Numbered from the stretch's first letter, positions 42,182 through 51,987 are shown. The stretch is DNA of 64,000 nt from CAIZGX01 sp046048875 (GCA_046048875.1 JBJOFG010000015.1:84508-148507); one strand, 5' to 3'. The notes: generated from the letters alone by a model not told the origin. Program-made: numbers and translations.

Positions 42182-43600
42182 TTATTGAACGATAAACGTC
42201 TTAGAAGTTGTTCCGATAGAAGATTCTGAAACCACAAAGTAATTCCCTTTCGACCATTCTGAAACATTCAATTCGCTTTTCAAAGTTGCAATTTTCCCTT
42301 CAGCCATCAATGCTCCTGAAAAAGAATACACCGAATAGTTCCCACCCAATTGATTTGAAGAAAACTCAATCGTCACTCTTTCGAAAGCAGGATTAGGATA
42401 AACATTCAGATTCTGAGCTAAGCTTTGATTTTGGACACCAGCCCAAACCAAATTTTGAAATTTCTTTATTGTATTTGGACCAGCACCGGGATACTGTGCA
42501 CCGTTCAATGCAACGTATACAGATCCATCGTGCGGATTCACACAAATGTCACGCAAACGCTTATTGAAACTTTGGAAGAACGCATCAGAGTTAGAATTGG
42601 ACCCACTGACGTCAGCCGTTGTTAGAGACTGTCCATCGGCACTCAAATGCAACACGGTCATACGCTCATAAGAACTATTCAATCCGCCCAATACCGCCAT
42701 AAGGATACAGTTGTTCCATTCAGGAATTGCCGGATGGTTGTAGTATTCAATACCGTTTACAGCACGACAAGGAGACCATTCGATCAACGGCTCCTTTACA
42801 TTGTTTGCATTGCAGTAGTTGATTTCAGCAGTTGTGTTACACGCACCTTGAACGGTAGGCCAACCGTAGTTTCTTCCTGGCTCAATAATGTTGAACTCAT
42901 CGCTGTTGTTTTGTCCGTGCTCGGAAGCGTAAATGATTCCAGTAGGACCAACCGCCAAACCTTGGCAGTTGCGGTGACCGAAAGAATAAACGTATGATGC
43001 TGGATCTGGATTATCTGACGGAATAGAACCGTCTAAGTTTATTCGAAGAATCTTACCATTTAAAGAATTCAAATCTTGTGAACTTACTCCACCGTCTCCG
43101 GTATCTCCAGTTGACATGATAATTTTTTGATCTTGGCTAATCACCAAACGAGAACCGTTGTGAATTGAATTTCCACCAATAGCGTTAATCAACTGCACTT
43201 CATTCACCAAAGCAGTTCCATCCCAATCAAACATTGACAAGCGTTCTTTAATCGAATTTCCTTGAGAGTAATTGTAGACAACATACACTTTCGGATTATT
43301 TGAAAAATCGGGATGCAAGGCCATGCCTAACATTCCTGGCTCGCTACTTCCGCTGTACGGAACTACTGATGTTTTATCTAGAACTGACGTGTAGGTTCCC
43401 GTCTCAGGGTCTATGCGTAAAACCTTTCCAACACGTGTGGTGCACCAAATAAAATCATCTGGACCCCATACCATTTCCCAGGGTAAACTCAAACCGGTTA
43501 CTAAATCACTTTCCGTGAGCGTCGTGTTTCCAACTTGCCACGTTTGCGCATTCAATTGAAACGCACAAATGAGAGAAAAGAACAATGCTATTTTTTTCAT
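42182..43600 (-). CDS. Secreted glucose/sorbosone (PQQ-type) dehydrogenase with T9SS sorting domain
   Basis: A 472-residue exported protein: signal peptide (about 1-19, ending N-A-Q), a six-bladed beta-propeller of the GSDH family (about 25-390) with L-P-W-E-M-V-W-G-P-D at the start, G-M-L-G-M-A-L-H-P-D-F, I-H-N-G-S-R-L-V-I-S-Q-D with conserved histidine, and a C-terminal type A T9SS sorting domain (about 400-472, V-Y-P-N-P-A ... G-N-Y-F-V-V). It would oxidise sugars or related polyols at the cell surface if PQQ is bound. An in-frame ATG six bases upstream is an alternative start. Confidence 0.87.
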   Translation of the reverse strand: MKKIALFFSLICAFQLNAQTWQVGNTTLTESDLVTGLSLPWEMVWGPDDFIWCTTRVGKVLRIDPETGTYTSVLDKTSVVPYSGSSEPGMLGMALHPDFSNNPKVYVVYNYSQGNSIKERLSMFDWDGTALVNEVQLINAIGGNSIHNGSRLVISQDQKIIMSTGDTGDGGVSSQDLNSLNGKILRINLDGSIPSDNPDPASYVYSFGHRNCQGLAVGPTGIIYASEHGQNNSDEFNIIEPGRNYGWPTVQGACNTTAEINYCNANNVKEPLIEWSPCRAVNGIEYYNHPAIPEWNNCILMAVLGGLNSSYERMTVLHLSADGQSLTTADVSGSNSNSDAFFQSFNKRLRDICVNPHDGSVYVALNGAQYPGAGPNTIKKFQNLVWAGVQNQSLAQNLNVYPNPAFERVTIEFSSNQLGGNYSVYSFSGALMAEGKIATLKSELNVSEWSKGNYFVVSESSIGTTSKTFIVQ

Positions 43601-43617
43601 AGCCACGAATATAATAA

Positions 43618-44610
43618 CTACAGCGTCAAAAGCCCACGTTTTTGCGTCAATGTTTTCTGACGAAAACCTCGAGGGGCCTTTATGGTATAACCCAATGTAA
43701 ATTCATGAGAACTGACTCCTAAAGCCTGCGTAACTCCTGTATTCAGTTCATAGGAATACCAAATGGAATAACCTTCGAATTTCCAACCAAACATGGCCGC
43801 CCATGCTGCTATCGGACGGTACGTCAAACCAAAACACAAATCACGTTTGTAATTTACCATGGCATTTATATCCACCTGCATCGGAGTTACTTCAGTAAAT
43901 CGAGTAAACAAATTTGCCGAAAGTCCCCAATTGTTATCCAATCGAAATTCATACGAGCCCATCAATTGATAATGTCGTATTACGCGTTCATTCAAATTTC
44001 CATTTCCAAAATTTAATTTGGGTTGAAGGAAATACGGAATACTTACACCGAAAAAATAATTTTGACCGTACAACATCATTCCTGCATTGGCATTGAAGGT
44101 AAATGAAGATTGCTTCACTCCTCCTCCCAGCGCAATGTCATTGGGGTCTTGAACCACAGCATTGCTTAGGTCAAAAACGTGCTGCGTTCCAATACCGCTA
44201 ATTCCAAAAGCTATAGATTGCTTTCTATTAATCGCAATGTGTGAGGCTCCGGTAAATTCAAAAGAGGTTGTAGAGTAGGCTCCTGTTCTATCTTGAAACA
44301 AAACGCCTCCAATGGCAAATCCATTCGGCATTTGTTTATTTGCCGTGAGATAGAAAGTCTTCGGATGAGTGTTGGTTCCGTTCCATTGAGAACGGTAAGT
44401 CGTATAAAGTGGAATATCTCTATTTACGCCAGCAGCTGCGGGATTCACGGCATATGGATTAACCATAAATAAAGTGCGACGCGGATACTGTTGTGCTTGG
44501 GCCATCACAGAGATTAGCAGAAATGAAAAAAGCAAAATCCTTGTGAAACACCTTTCGAAGAATCTTTCGAAGAATCTTGACTTTAGTGTATTTAACTTGG
44601 GCTTATTCAT
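43618..44610 (-). CDS. PorP/SprF family type IX secretion membrane protein
   Basis: A 330-residue outer-membrane beta-barrel protein of the PorP/SprF family. After a long basic N-region, the signal peptide ends M-A-Q-A-Q near residue 40; the mature part opens with F-M-V-N-P-Y-A-V-N-P-A-A-A-G, the family signature. These proteins are needed to export and anchor their neighbouring CHU_C adhesins. It overlaps the upstream CHU_C gene by eight bases, the usual paired arrangement. A 12-bp exact duplication (tttcgaagaatc, 44553-44576) gives R-F-F-E-R-F-F-E-R in the signal N-region. Confidence 0.9.
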   Translation of the reverse strand: MNKPKLNTLKSRFFERFFERCFTRILLFSFLLISVMAQAQQYPRRTLFMVNPYAVNPAAAGVNRDIPLYTTYRSQWNGTNTHPKTFYLTANKQMPNGFAIGGVLFQDRTGAYSTTSFEFTGASHIAINRKQSIAFGISGIGTQHVFDLSNAVVQDPNDIALGGGVKQSSFTFNANAGMMLYGQNYFFGVSIPYFLQPKLNFGNGNLNERVIRHYQLMGSYEFRLDNNWGLSANLFTRFTEVTPMQVDINAMVNYKRDLCFGLTYRPIAAWAAMFGWKFEGYSIWYSYELNTGVTQALGVSSHEFTLGYTIKAPRGFRQKTLTQKRGLLTL

Positions 44611-46744
44611 ACTTGATGGAAACCACTCCTGTTAAAGGTTCTTTGCGCTTATCGTAACTCACCACGTAATAATAATCTGCCGGTGGAAGCGGTTCGTTGT
44701 TCAACGTTCCTCGCCATGGATTTGCATAACCGTGCGATTCAAATACAATTTGTCCATACCTATTCACCACCTGAACATGCGCATCTGCAAAACCGTCCAA
44801 CCCTCCAATAACCCAAGTATCATTCGAGCCGTCTCCGTTGGGCGTAATCGCATTCGCAATGAAAATACATCCCTCCTTTAAAGGAACAAATACACTTCGC
44901 TTATAAACGCAATTGTTCACATCGGTTACTTCAACACGGTAATTTCTATTTCCAACAAGGCCAATGGCCAGAGGCGTTTGCTGCCCTTGCTCGTCGTTCC
45001 AAAGAAAACTAAACGGCCCATTTCCCCCTTCGAAAATAACTTCTGCGGTCCCGTCTAAATTATTGAAACAAGACTCTTCAGTGGATGCTATCGATAAATT
45101 CAAGTTAGAAGAAAAAATAGACTCCACTTCAATGAACTCTGCAATTGAGCATCCTGCATCGTCTTCAGCCGAAATAATAATTGTTCCAACTCCAAGATTC
45201 GCCAATTGATATTCCAGTACCGATTGCGGAAGTATTTCAAAATTTCCATTTTCGATGTTAATCTGCAAAGTACCTGTACCTCCAGAAAAAACAAGATTCG
45301 CATTTCCGTTCGTGTACTCGTCGCACGTTGGGCTGCTGATCAAGCTTTGAAATTGAATTGAATCGGGATAATTCAAATAAAAAGGCAATTCGAAAGAACA
45401 GCCATTTCCGTCAGCGATCAAAAGCGTATCAGCACCTCCACACAAATTCAAAAGCACTCCAGAAGCCTGTCCTGAAAAGCCATTCGAAGCAAGTTCGAAA
45501 GAGTAATTTCCTACACCACCTGATGCAGAATAATTTAGGACTCCTGTGCATTGATTCGCGCAAATCAAATCTGTCTGCTGAGTTACCTGAGCTTGAACAG
45601 CACTCGGCTCCTCAATCAACAAAGAACTTGAAGCCACACAACCATTTTCATCGCTGACTTGAACATTGATTGTCCCTGCATTTAAATTCATTAATGTAGT
45701 TGGAAGTTGAAGTTGCGAAGTCAATTCGGTTAAGATACCCGTGCCTCCACTTCCACTGACTTCAACACTCCCTGAAGCATCTTGAAAACACGAGAGATTG
45801 TGTCCTATCAATTGAATGCTAGGTGGAATAAATTCATTGATTGAAAAACTATCGGTTGTGTCTCTGCAACCGAAATTATCGGAGGAGTGAATGACAAAAT
45901 TCCCTGCACTCGGCGCATTGAAGCTCCAGCTTCCATCTGTAGAAGTGTAACTTGAAATCACAGCATTCGAAGCGGTATCCCATAACTCATAACTTACAGG
46001 CACATTGCCACCCACACCTAAATTCACCAGTTGCGATTGAGTGGTGCAACCCAACTGTGTAATTGAAACCGTTTGACTGATTGGACTCGAAGCACATGGA
46101 TTGGTGAAACAACCTTCCAGAACAGCGGTTTGAAACACTGAACCAGGACCTGAGTAATTTTCGAAATATTGAACACCCGTTTTTACGCACAAATTTCCGC
46201 ACGTGGTGAACCTTCCAATTTTAATTTTATTCTCAGCGCTTAACAAAACCGAAGGGTCATTCGGCATTCGGAAAAACAAGGTGTTCGAGAGATTGATTGA
46301 ATTGCTTCCGCCTTCCCACGCGCTCAGAGTTGTTGTTTCTGACGTCACCTTGTACAAACTTCCATTTCCGTCGTTACAATCAGCACCGAGAACAAATCTA
46401 CTGTCCCATTCCAATGCAGGATTCAAAGTGTAATCCGAACAGCTGATTCCTTCCGAAAAATAACTTCCATTGGAGACCTGGAAAAACTGACAATCCGAAG
46501 AAACTTGAACGGTAAAGTTGGGATCCGACTGCAAGCCACCACCAAGCGCGGTTAATCGGTAAGATGAAGAGGAAAAAGAAACATATACGTCATAGGTCAC
46601 ATACCCCGAAAGGTCTGTGGTTCCCGTCAAACCATAGTGAGCGGTGTAATCACACGTCAAGGACACTTGTGCTCTTGAATAAAAGCCAAGCAGAACAAAT
46701 GCAAAAATTTGCAACGTCTTGAACATATGCCACCGCCTATTCAT
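44603..46744 (-). CDS. Gliding-motility-associated (CHU_C) surface protein with SprB-like repeats
   Basis: A 713-residue secreted protein. Signal peptide near the start (an ATG at 46726 gives the neater signal M-F-K-T-L). The centre contains SprB-type repeats of the form C-x(4-6)-G-x-x-x-V-x-x-S/G-G-G-T/N-G, at roughly residues 318-345, 393-412, 478-495 and 555-580. The last 85 residues (from I-A-N-A-I-T-P-N-G-D-G-S-N-D) are the type B T9SS sorting domain. It is exported through T9SS with the adjacent PorP/SprF partner and is probably a surface adhesin. Confidence 0.9.
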   Translation of the reverse strand: MNRRWHMFKTLQIFAFVLLGFYSRAQVSLTCDYTAHYGLTGTTDLSGYVTYDVYVSFSSSSYRLTALGGGLQSDPNFTVQVSSDCQFFQVSNGSYFSEGISCSDYTLNPALEWDSRFVLGADCNDGNGSLYKVTSETTTLSAWEGGSNSINLSNTLFFRMPNDPSVLLSAENKIKIGRFTTCGNLCVKTGVQYFENYSGPGSVFQTAVLEGCFTNPCASSPISQTVSITQLGCTTQSQLVNLGVGGNVPVSYELWDTASNAVISSYTSTDGSWSFNAPSAGNFVIHSSDNFGCRDTTDSFSINEFIPPSIQLIGHNLSCFQDASGSVEVSGSGGTGILTELTSQLQLPTTLMNLNAGTINVQVSDENGCVASSSLLIEEPSAVQAQVTQQTDLICANQCTGVLNYSASGGVGNYSFELASNGFSGQASGVLLNLCGGADTLLIADGNGCSFELPFYLNYPDSIQFQSLISSPTCDEYTNGNANLVFSGGTGTLQINIENGNFEILPQSVLEYQLANLGVGTIIISAEDDAGCSIAEFIEVESIFSSNLNLSIASTEESCFNNLDGTAEVIFEGGNGPFSFLWNDEQGQQTPLAIGLVGNRNYRVEVTDVNNCVYKRSVFVPLKEGCIFIANAITPNGDGSNDTWVIGGLDGFADAHVQVVNRYGQIVFESHGYANPWRGTLNNEPLPPADYYYVVSYDKRKEPLTGVVSIKYE

Positions 46745-46770
46745 AGACGATAAAATTAGAACAGGAAGAT

Positions 46771-48756
46771 TTAATACGAAAGGACTTTATCTAATGTTGT
46801 TCTCAATCGATTGTTAGCCATGAAATTTATTTCAAGACCAGCATTGAAAGGAATAGGAGTATCCAAACTTGCGCAACGTGTTACAGGAGCGTCAAGGTAT
46901 TCAAAGCATTCTTCAGTAATGCGTGAAGCTAATTCTCCACCAATTCCTCCTGTAAGCGAATCTTCGTGCAAGACTACCACTCTTCCAGTCTTCTTCACTG
47001 AAGCCATTACCGTGTCGTAATCCAAAGGAGCAAGCGTACGTAGGTCAATCAATTCAACACCTGCATATTTCTCCTCCTTTAATACATCCAATCCCCAGTG
47101 AACCCCTAAGCCATAAGTCACCAAGGTTAATTTATCACCTTCGGTAACGACTCTTGCCTTTCCGAATGGAAGCGCGAAGTATCCTTCAGCTACGTCCTCT
47201 TCAATGCTTCGGTAGAGCATTTTGTGTTCGAAGAACATCACAGGATTGGGATCTTCAAATGCCTGACACAACAAACCTTTTGCGTCGGATGGAAAAGCTG
47301 GATAAGCAATTTTCAATCCTGGCGTATGGAAAAACCAGGCTTCGTTACTCTGACTGTGGAAAGGTCCGGCAGCCGCGCCACCACCCGTTGGCATGCGAAC
47401 AACAACGTCGGCATTTTCCGCCCAGCGATAGTGAAGTTTGGCCAAATTATTTACAATTTGATTGAATCCGCAAGTCACAAAATCGGCGAATTGCATTTCT
47501 ACCATGGCCTTGTGTCCTTTCATGCTTAAACCTAAACCAGCACCAACAATGGCCGATTCGCAAAGTGGCGTATTACGAACACGTCCCTTTCCAAATTCTT
47601 CAACAAACCCTTCGGTTACTTTAAATACCCCACCATATTCTGCAATGTCTTGTCCCATTAAAACCAAGCGATCATGCTTTCGCATACTTTCGCGCAATCC
47701 GTCTTGAATGGCATCAATGAAACGCATCTTTCTCGTTGTTGAAGTTGCTGGAATCTCCGAATTATCGAAAGGTGCGAACAAATCTTCTACTTCTTCTTCT
47801 GTATTTGGAGTAATGTCGGGTTCAGCATAAGCTGCTTTCAAATTTGTGTTGATTTTATCTTTCAACTTTAAATTGATTGCCTCTACGTCTCCCTGAGTAA
47901 TGATCTTTTCTGACAATAAAAATTGCTCGTAAAGTGCAACTGGATCTTTCTTCGTCCATTCATCAATAATTCCCTCTGGATAGTACTTGGTTCCACTCGC
48001 TTCTTCGTGTCCGCGAACACGGAAGGTCATACACTCCAAAATAATTGGACGTGGATTCTTACGAATACTTTCTGCAATTTGTTTTACCGTTGAATAAACT
48101 TCAAGAATATTATTTCCATCAATTTGAATGGCATCTTCCTTCGGCATTCCATACCCGATGGCTTTATCTATGAATTGCTTGCAACGAAACTGCTCGCGAC
48201 TAGGTGTAGATAAACCCCATGCATTGTTTTCAATACAGAATATAACTGGAAGATCCCATACCGTTGCCACATTCAAGGCTTCGTGAAAATCGCCTTCGCT
48301 CGCCCCGCCGTCGCCACTGAAAACTATGGTTGCTTTGGGAGAACCTTCTAATTTATTGGCTAATGCAATTCCGTCGGCTATTCCCAATTGTGGCCCGAGG
48401 TGCGAAATCATACCAACGACATGATGCTTTTTCGTTCCGAAGTGAAAGGAGCGATCGCGACCTTTGGTGAAGCCGTCTTTCTTACCTTGAAATTGAAGAA
48501 ACAGTTGTTTTAAATCGAGATTTCGAGAAGTGAAAATCCCCAAATTTCGATGCATCGGGAGAATAAACTCGTCTTCCTCCATTGCCATTCCCACACCAAC
48601 TGAAATTGCTTCTTGACCGTATGAGGAGAACCACTTCGAAATCATACCTAAACGCAATTGGCTCAGCATCTTATCCTCTATCAAACGCGGCAATTTAATT
48701 GCTTCATAAAGTGCCAATAATTCCTCCTTCGAAATATTCTTTTTGTTGAATTTCAT
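46771..48756 (-). CDS. 2-oxoacid dehydrogenase E1, fused alpha and beta subunits
   Basis: A 661-residue thiamine-diphosphate enzyme of the branched-chain 2-oxoacid/pyruvate type. The alpha half (1-310) carries the ThDP motif G-D-G-G-A-S-E-G-D-F-H-E-A-L-N followed by E-N-N-A-W-G-L-S-T; the beta half (345-661) starts M-R-F-I-D-A-I-Q-D-G-L and contains G-Q-D-I-A-E-Y-G-G-V-F-K-V-T. Fusion of the two subunits in one chain is common in Bacteroidetes. E2 and E3 are not nearby. A near -7 box (TCAATTTG, 48762-48769) lies five bases before the ATG. Confidence 0.92.
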   Translation of the reverse strand: MKFNKKNISKEELLALYEAIKLPRLIEDKMLSQLRLGMISKWFSSYGQEAISVGVGMAMEEDEFILPMHRNLGIFTSRNLDLKQLFLQFQGKKDGFTKGRDRSFHFGTKKHHVVGMISHLGPQLGIADGIALANKLEGSPKATIVFSGDGGASEGDFHEALNVATVWDLPVIFCIENNAWGLSTPSREQFRCKQFIDKAIGYGMPKEDAIQIDGNNILEVYSTVKQIAESIRKNPRPIILECMTFRVRGHEEASGTKYYPEGIIDEWTKKDPVALYEQFLLSEKIITQGDVEAINLKLKDKINTNLKAAYAEPDITPNTEEEVEDLFAPFDNSEIPATSTTRKMRFIDAIQDGLRESMRKHDRLVLMGQDIAEYGGVFKVTEGFVEEFGKGRVRNTPLCESAIVGAGLGLSMKGHKAMVEMQFADFVTCGFNQIVNNLAKLHYRWAENADVVVRMPTGGGAAAGPFHSQSNEAWFFHTPGLKIAYPAFPSDAKGLLCQAFEDPNPVMFFEHKMLYRSIEEDVAEGYFALPFGKARVVTEGDKLTLVTYGLGVHWGLDVLKEEKYAGVELIDLRTLAPLDYDTVMASVKKTGRVVVLHEDSLTGGIGGELASRITEECFEYLDAPVTRCASLDTPIPFNAGLEINFMANNRLRTTLDKVLSY

Positions 48757-48857
48757 AATCTCAAATTGAGTCGCTAAAGTACTCCGAATGGTGGGTTCTT
48801 AAAATTTTCTTGACGAATTTTAACAATCCGTTAGGAATTAAAATTAAATTCGCGCGA

Positions 48858-48865
48858 TAATTTTG
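48858..48865 (+). promoter_or_regulatory. -7 promoter box of AT-hook protein gene
   Basis: TAATTTTG, exact TAnnTTTG match followed by C, 29 bases before the ATG at 48895. The leader is A/T-rich without Shine-Dalgarno, as usual in Bacteroidetes. Confidence 0.5.
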
Positions 48866-48894
48866 CTAGCATTAATAAATAAAAAGATATTTTT

Positions 48895-49278
48895 ATGAAA
48901 CTATTAAACGAAATTAAACTTGAGATTGCACGTCGTGAGAAAGAACTGAACTCATTGGTAGACGCGGCAAACCTAATTGCATCACTTCAAACAGGTCGCG
49001 GCCGAAAAGTTAAAATCACAGCAAAAATCGCTTCAATTTTAGACAAAACAGGAAGTCCTAAATCAACTTCAGGTAAAGGTCGTCGTGGTCGTCCGAAGGG
49101 TTCCAAAAACAAGCCAGGCGCAAAAAAAACTGGACCGAAAAAAGAAATAACTAATTCTACCCCAGTTGCTTCTGCCCCGGTTGCTCCAAAGCCAATGAAG
49201 AAGCGCGGCAGAAAGCCAGGATCTTCGAAAACGAAAGCTGTTAAGGTTGCAAAAACAACAAAGGCCGAAAAGGCTTAA
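48895..49278 (+). CDS. Small basic AT-hook DNA-binding protein
   Basis: A 127-residue, very lysine/arginine-rich protein. The N-terminal 30 residues look like a short coiled coil (L-N-E-I-K-L-E-I-A-R-R-E-K-E-L). Two AT-hook cores follow: G-R-R-G-R-P-K-G-S-K at about 62-71 and K-K-R-G-R-K-P-G-S-S at about 101-110, within an Ala/Lys/Pro-rich disordered tail resembling histone H1. It is probably a nucleoid-associated protein binding AT-rich minor grooves, perhaps as an oligomer. No homologous named family is certain. Confidence 0.75.
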   Translation: MKLLNEIKLEIARREKELNSLVDAANLIASLQTGRGRKVKITAKIASILDKTGSPKSTSGKGRRGRPKGSKNKPGAKKTGPKKEITNSTPVASAPVAPKPMKKRGRKPGSSKTKAVKVAKTTKAEKA

Positions 49279-49319
49279 TTTATTTTAAATCATATTTTTT
49301 GGTTGAATAGACCAACGGC

Positions 49320-50876
49320 ATGAATAACATAGAACTTCAAGTAAGTCCTGCCCAATCGGCTGACTTAAAATTTATAGAGGAGAAGATTCAACATAACTTG
49401 AATCTATCTCCTCTTTCTTTTAAATGGCGCATCGACAAAAAATCAATCGATGCTCGGAAACGCAATCCCATTGTTATTCTTCGTATATCTGTTATTGGTG
49501 CGCAAGAAGAATTTCCTGCCGTTCATCAGCGCAATTTCAAAAAAGAATTAAAAGGCTCTGCCATTATTGTCGGAGCTGGTCCTGCCGGATTATTTGCAGC
49601 GCTTCGGCTGCTTGAACTCGGCATTAAACCCATCATTCTCGAAAGAGGAAAAGATGTAAGAGCAAGAAGACGCGACCTCGTTCAAATTACTCGGAACGGA
49701 GAAGTGAACGCAGATTCCAATTATTGTTTCGGCGAAGGCGGTGCAGGGACGTACAGTGATGGTAAGCTCTACACACGAAGCACAAAGAAAGGAAGTGTTG
49801 TTCGAATTCTTGAAACACTTGTTCAATTTGGCGCAAGCGAAAACATTCTTACTGAAAGTCATCCGCACGTTGGAACAAACAAACTTCCTCAAATCATTGC
49901 GAACATGCGTGAAAGCATCTTGGCAAATGGTGGAGAAATACACTTTGAACAACGTGTGATTGACTTCACAAAAGAAGATGAAGCTATTCATTCGGTTAAA
50001 ACTTTATCTGGAAAAACATTTTCTGCTGACACTGTTCTTCTTGCAACCGGCCACAGCGCAAGGGATATTTTCGAATTGCTTCATTCCAAAAACATTTTAA
50101 TCGAGGCAAAACCTTTTGCGATTGGAGTGCGCATCGAACATGACCAACGCACCATTGACAAGCTTCAATACAAATGCGAAGACCGAGGAGAATTTCTACC
50201 TCCTGCAAGTTATTCGATTGTAACCCAAGTGAACGACCGCGGTGTTTATTCCTTCTGCATGTGTCCGGGGGGAATTGTCGCCCCATGCGCAACAGCCCAA
50301 GAAGAAGTCGTAACAAACGGATGGTCGCCAAGTAAACGAAACAATCCCTGGGCGAACTCAGGAATTGTGGTTGAAGTAAAATTGAGTGATCTCGAAAATT
50401 TAAATTATTCTGGGCCTCTCGCTGGAATGCACTTGCAACAAGCCATTGAGAAGAAAGCCTATGAAATGGGAGGCGAAAATCAATTCGCACCGGCACAAAG
50501 AGCAACAGATTTTATTTACAATAAAAAGAGCACTACACTTCCCGAATCTTCATACAGCCCAGGAATAATGGCTGCTAACTTGCGCGAGTTGTTCCCCAAA
50601 TTTATTTCGGAAAGTTTAATGGGCGCACTTCAGCATTTTAATTCGAAAATGCCAAACTTCGCGGGTCCCAACGCATTACTTATTGCGCCTGAGACACGAA
50701 CTTCTTCTCCTGTTCGAATTCCAAGAGACAAGGAGTTGTTAAATCATCCTGAAATTAAAAATTTATTTCCTTGCGGAGAAGGCGCTGGATATGCTGGAGG
50801 CATTGTCTCTGCAGCCATTGATGGCGAACGCTGCGCGGAAGCCATTGCAGAATTTATTTCGAAGAAGAACGCATAA
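49320..50876 (+). CDS. FAD-dependent dehydrogenase (COG2509 type)
   Basis: A 518-residue flavoprotein. An N-terminal 75-residue domain precedes the Rossmann dinucleotide motif I-I-V-G-A-G-P-A-G-L-F-A-A-L near 82-95; then F-G-E-G-G-A-G-T-Y-S-D-G-K-L-Y-T-R, the most diagnostic stretch of this uncharacterised FAD-dependent dehydrogenase family, and the C-terminal P-C-G-E-G-A-G-Y-A-G-G-I-V-S-A-A-I-D-G FAD site. Substrate unknown. Its 3' end overlaps the convergent oxidase gene by 23 bases. Confidence 0.87.
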   Translation: MNNIELQVSPAQSADLKFIEEKIQHNLNLSPLSFKWRIDKKSIDARKRNPIVILRISVIGAQEEFPAVHQRNFKKELKGSAIIVGAGPAGLFAALRLLELGIKPIILERGKDVRARRRDLVQITRNGEVNADSNYCFGEGGAGTYSDGKLYTRSTKKGSVVRILETLVQFGASENILTESHPHVGTNKLPQIIANMRESILANGGEIHFEQRVIDFTKEDEAIHSVKTLSGKTFSADTVLLATGHSARDIFELLHSKNILIEAKPFAIGVRIEHDQRTIDKLQYKCEDRGEFLPPASYSIVTQVNDRGVYSFCMCPGGIVAPCATAQEEVVTNGWSPSKRNNPWANSGIVVEVKLSDLENLNYSGPLAGMHLQQAIEKKAYEMGGENQFAPAQRATDFIYNKKSTTLPESSYSPGIMAANLRELFPKFISESLMGALQHFNSKMPNFAGPNALLIAPETRTSSPVRIPRDKELLNHPEIKNLFPCGEGAGYAGGIVSAAIDGERCAEAIAEFISKKNA

Positions 50877-51987
50877 GTGAAGCCAATTCCTCTCCAATGA
50901 GCGATCCTATGGCTACTCCAATTCCTCCCAAACGAGCTCCCAAATAAACGTTTGATGAAACTTGCTTTACAAGAGGACGCTCATCTTCCCCCACTCCCAA
51001 AATTCCGCTCCAAGCCAAATCCAATTCTATGAGACTCTGGGTATGTATTTTTTGTTGAATGAAATCCATTAAAGCTCGTTTCACTTCTTCCGTATTTCCT
51101 TGAACGCCTGTAGACTCCGTATTCGGAAAGAGATGACGCATCCCTCCCATTAAAATTCTCCCGTCGATATTTCGAAAATAATTGAAGCCCTGCTGATGAT
51201 GAAAGGTACCGTTCAATTTTAAATCCGAAATCTTTTTTGTTACAACAACTTGATTTCTTTTTTTCAGCATTTTCTCTTGCTCAAAAAGATGAGCATGAAA
51301 AGAACTTGTACAAAAAGCCACCTGCTTCGAATTCCAAATACCAACAGACGTTTCTAACTCAACAGCAGAATCCTTTTCGCTATAACTCAACACTTCAACC
51401 CCATTAAAAATCTGAACACCCCTTTCGATAGCCCTATTCCTCATTGCTTTCAGCAAGGCGCCTGTATTCAATCCGCCTTCATATTTATTTGAAATTACAC
51501 CAATTAGATTTTCAATTCCTTGAAATTCTGAAACATCTAAGACACTGTACGGACGAAGTCCCAAGGCAGATTCGAAAGCATCGTTGAACTTCTCCACTTG
51601 CGCGCAGCATTCCGTAAAAGATTTTTTATCGTCCTGAAAAAAAACTTCATAACCACCGCTCCATTCAAGTTTTAATGATGCTTCAGAATAATCGCGAACT
51701 AATTTTTCAATGCCTCGGTAACGGGTTATCGCCAAATCAATTACTTGCTCGAAAGTGAGTTCTTTCAAATCGTCTATAAACTCAGAGATGCTTCCAAAAC
51801 AAGCAAACCCCGCATTCTTCGAACTTGCGCCATCGCTTAACCAACTTCTTTCAAGAACAGCAATCGTCAAATCTCGATCTCTTTCCTTCAACTCAATTGC
51901 CGTTGAAAGACCAGCAATTCCGGCCCCTACAACAATTACATCGGAAATATTCAAAAACGATTCTCTTTCCCAATAACTCGTATTCAT
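50854..51987 (-). CDS. DAO-family FAD-dependent amine/amino acid oxidoreductase
   Basis: A 377-residue flavoenzyme of the D-amino acid oxidase/sarcosine oxidase/gamma-glutamylputrescine oxidase family: Y-W-E-R near the N-terminus (found in the PuuB group), dinucleotide motif V-V-G-A-G-I-A-G-L-S-T-A, S-x-K-N-A-G-F-A, and the terminal G-A-R-L-G-G-I-G-V-A-I-G-S. Start: ATG 51987 gives the compact family N-terminus; an upstream ATG at 52023 lies in the promoter region. A CAGATTTG box (51992-51999) sits four bases before the ATG, with TTG at 52021-52023, 21 bases further up. Confidence 0.87.
   Translation of the reverse strand: MNTSYWERESFLNISDVIVVGAGIAGLSTAIELKERDRDLTIAVLERSWLSDGASSKNAGFACFGSISEFIDDLKELTFEQVIDLAITRYRGIEKLVRDYSEASLKLEWSGGYEVFFQDDKKSFTECCAQVEKFNDAFESALGLRPYSVLDVSEFQGIENLIGVISNKYEGGLNTGALLKAMRNRAIERGVQIFNGVEVLSYSEKDSAVELETSVGIWNSKQVAFCTSSFHAHLFEQEKMLKKRNQVVVTKKISDLKLNGTFHHQQGFNYFRNIDGRILMGGMRHLFPNTESTGVQGNTEEVKRALMDFIQQKIHTQSLIELDLAWSGILGVGEDERPLVKQVSSNVYLGARLGGIGVAIGSLIGEELASLMRSSSK

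Noticed and set aside
49297..49313. Possible hairpin terminator between AT-hook and FAD dehydrogenase genes
   Set aside because: The only inverted repeat (ttggt/accaa) has five pairs and no T-tract after it.
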